A stretch of DNA of 6,710 nt from Flavobacteriaceae bacterium (lineage in GTDB: Bacteria; Bacteroidota; Bacteroidia; Flavobacteriales; Flavobacteriaceae), in assembly GCA_002690085.1 (NCBI GenBank), contig NZDM01000014.1, positions 4,396 to 11,105 of the forward strand, in the 5' to 3' direction. The notes under the pieces are model-generated. The model was given only the letters and a program-made list of their open reading frames with translations, was not told the origin of the DNA and searched no databases. Positions 6,700 through 6,710 of the stretch are shown here, piece after piece (positions within the stretch are counted from its first letter, which is position 1; each line of letters opens with the position of its first letter). A program made the position numbers and the translations under genes.

Positions 6700-6710
6700 T
6701 TATTCTTCTT
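6700..6710 (-). CDS. Possible last codons of an upstream gene, perhaps rplQ
   Basis: On the minus strand the right edge reads GAA GAA TAA, two glutamate codons and a stop at 6700-6702, about 25 bases before the terminator hairpin. The terminator shows that a minus-strand gene ends near here. The ribosomal protein L17 gene (rplQ), which often ends in acidic residues in flavobacteria and which I recall as a frequent neighbour of carA, is the best guess. Two codons cannot identify a gene, and the other frames also reach stops within 35 bases. Confidence 0.25.

Overview
The window is a compact, AT-rich stretch from a bacterial chromosome. Every recognisable gene lies on the minus strand, so transcription runs from the right edge to the left. 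In transcription order: a probable last few codons of an upstream gene and its terminator (6643-6710), carA (carbamoyl-phosphate synthase small subunit), eno (enolase), gltA (citrate synthase), a 304-residue arginine-deiminase-like pentein hydrolase, a 313-residue CtlX-type pentein hydrolase, and argS (arginyl-tRNA synthetase), which runs off the left edge after 235 codons. No mobile element, CRISPR array, tRNA or rRNA was seen. No gap between genes exceeds about 150 bases.

The organism is most likely a member of the Bacteroidota, probably class Flavobacteriia. The protein sequences look flavobacterial. The best promoters have the TAnnTTTG -7 box used by the primary sigma factor of that phylum, and ribosome binding sites are weak or absent. 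I also recall the order carA-eno-gltA downstream of the ribosomal protein gene rplQ as common in this class; that is from memory, not from this window.

Layout: a strong hairpin with a U-tract (6643-6675) separates carA from whatever lies upstream. carA and eno are 139 bases apart, and eno and gltA 151 bases apart; each gap could hold its own promoter, and the gltA one is convincing. gltA, the ADI-like gene and ctlX are packed with gaps of 15 and 1 bases and look like one operon. argS follows after 47 bases and has its own -7 box.

The most interesting part is the tandem pair of pentein hydrolases. The first keeps both aspartates that hold the positively charged guanidinium group in arginine deiminase. 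The second has lost both but keeps the catalytic Cys and His, which fits a neutral ureido substrate such as citrulline. Together they could turn arginine into citrulline and then ornithine, releasing ammonia and CO2, without making carbamoyl phosphate. Their place beside gltA (carbon flux), argS (an arginine consumer) and carA (carbamoyl phosphate for arginine and pyrimidines) suits such a role, but the function is inferred.
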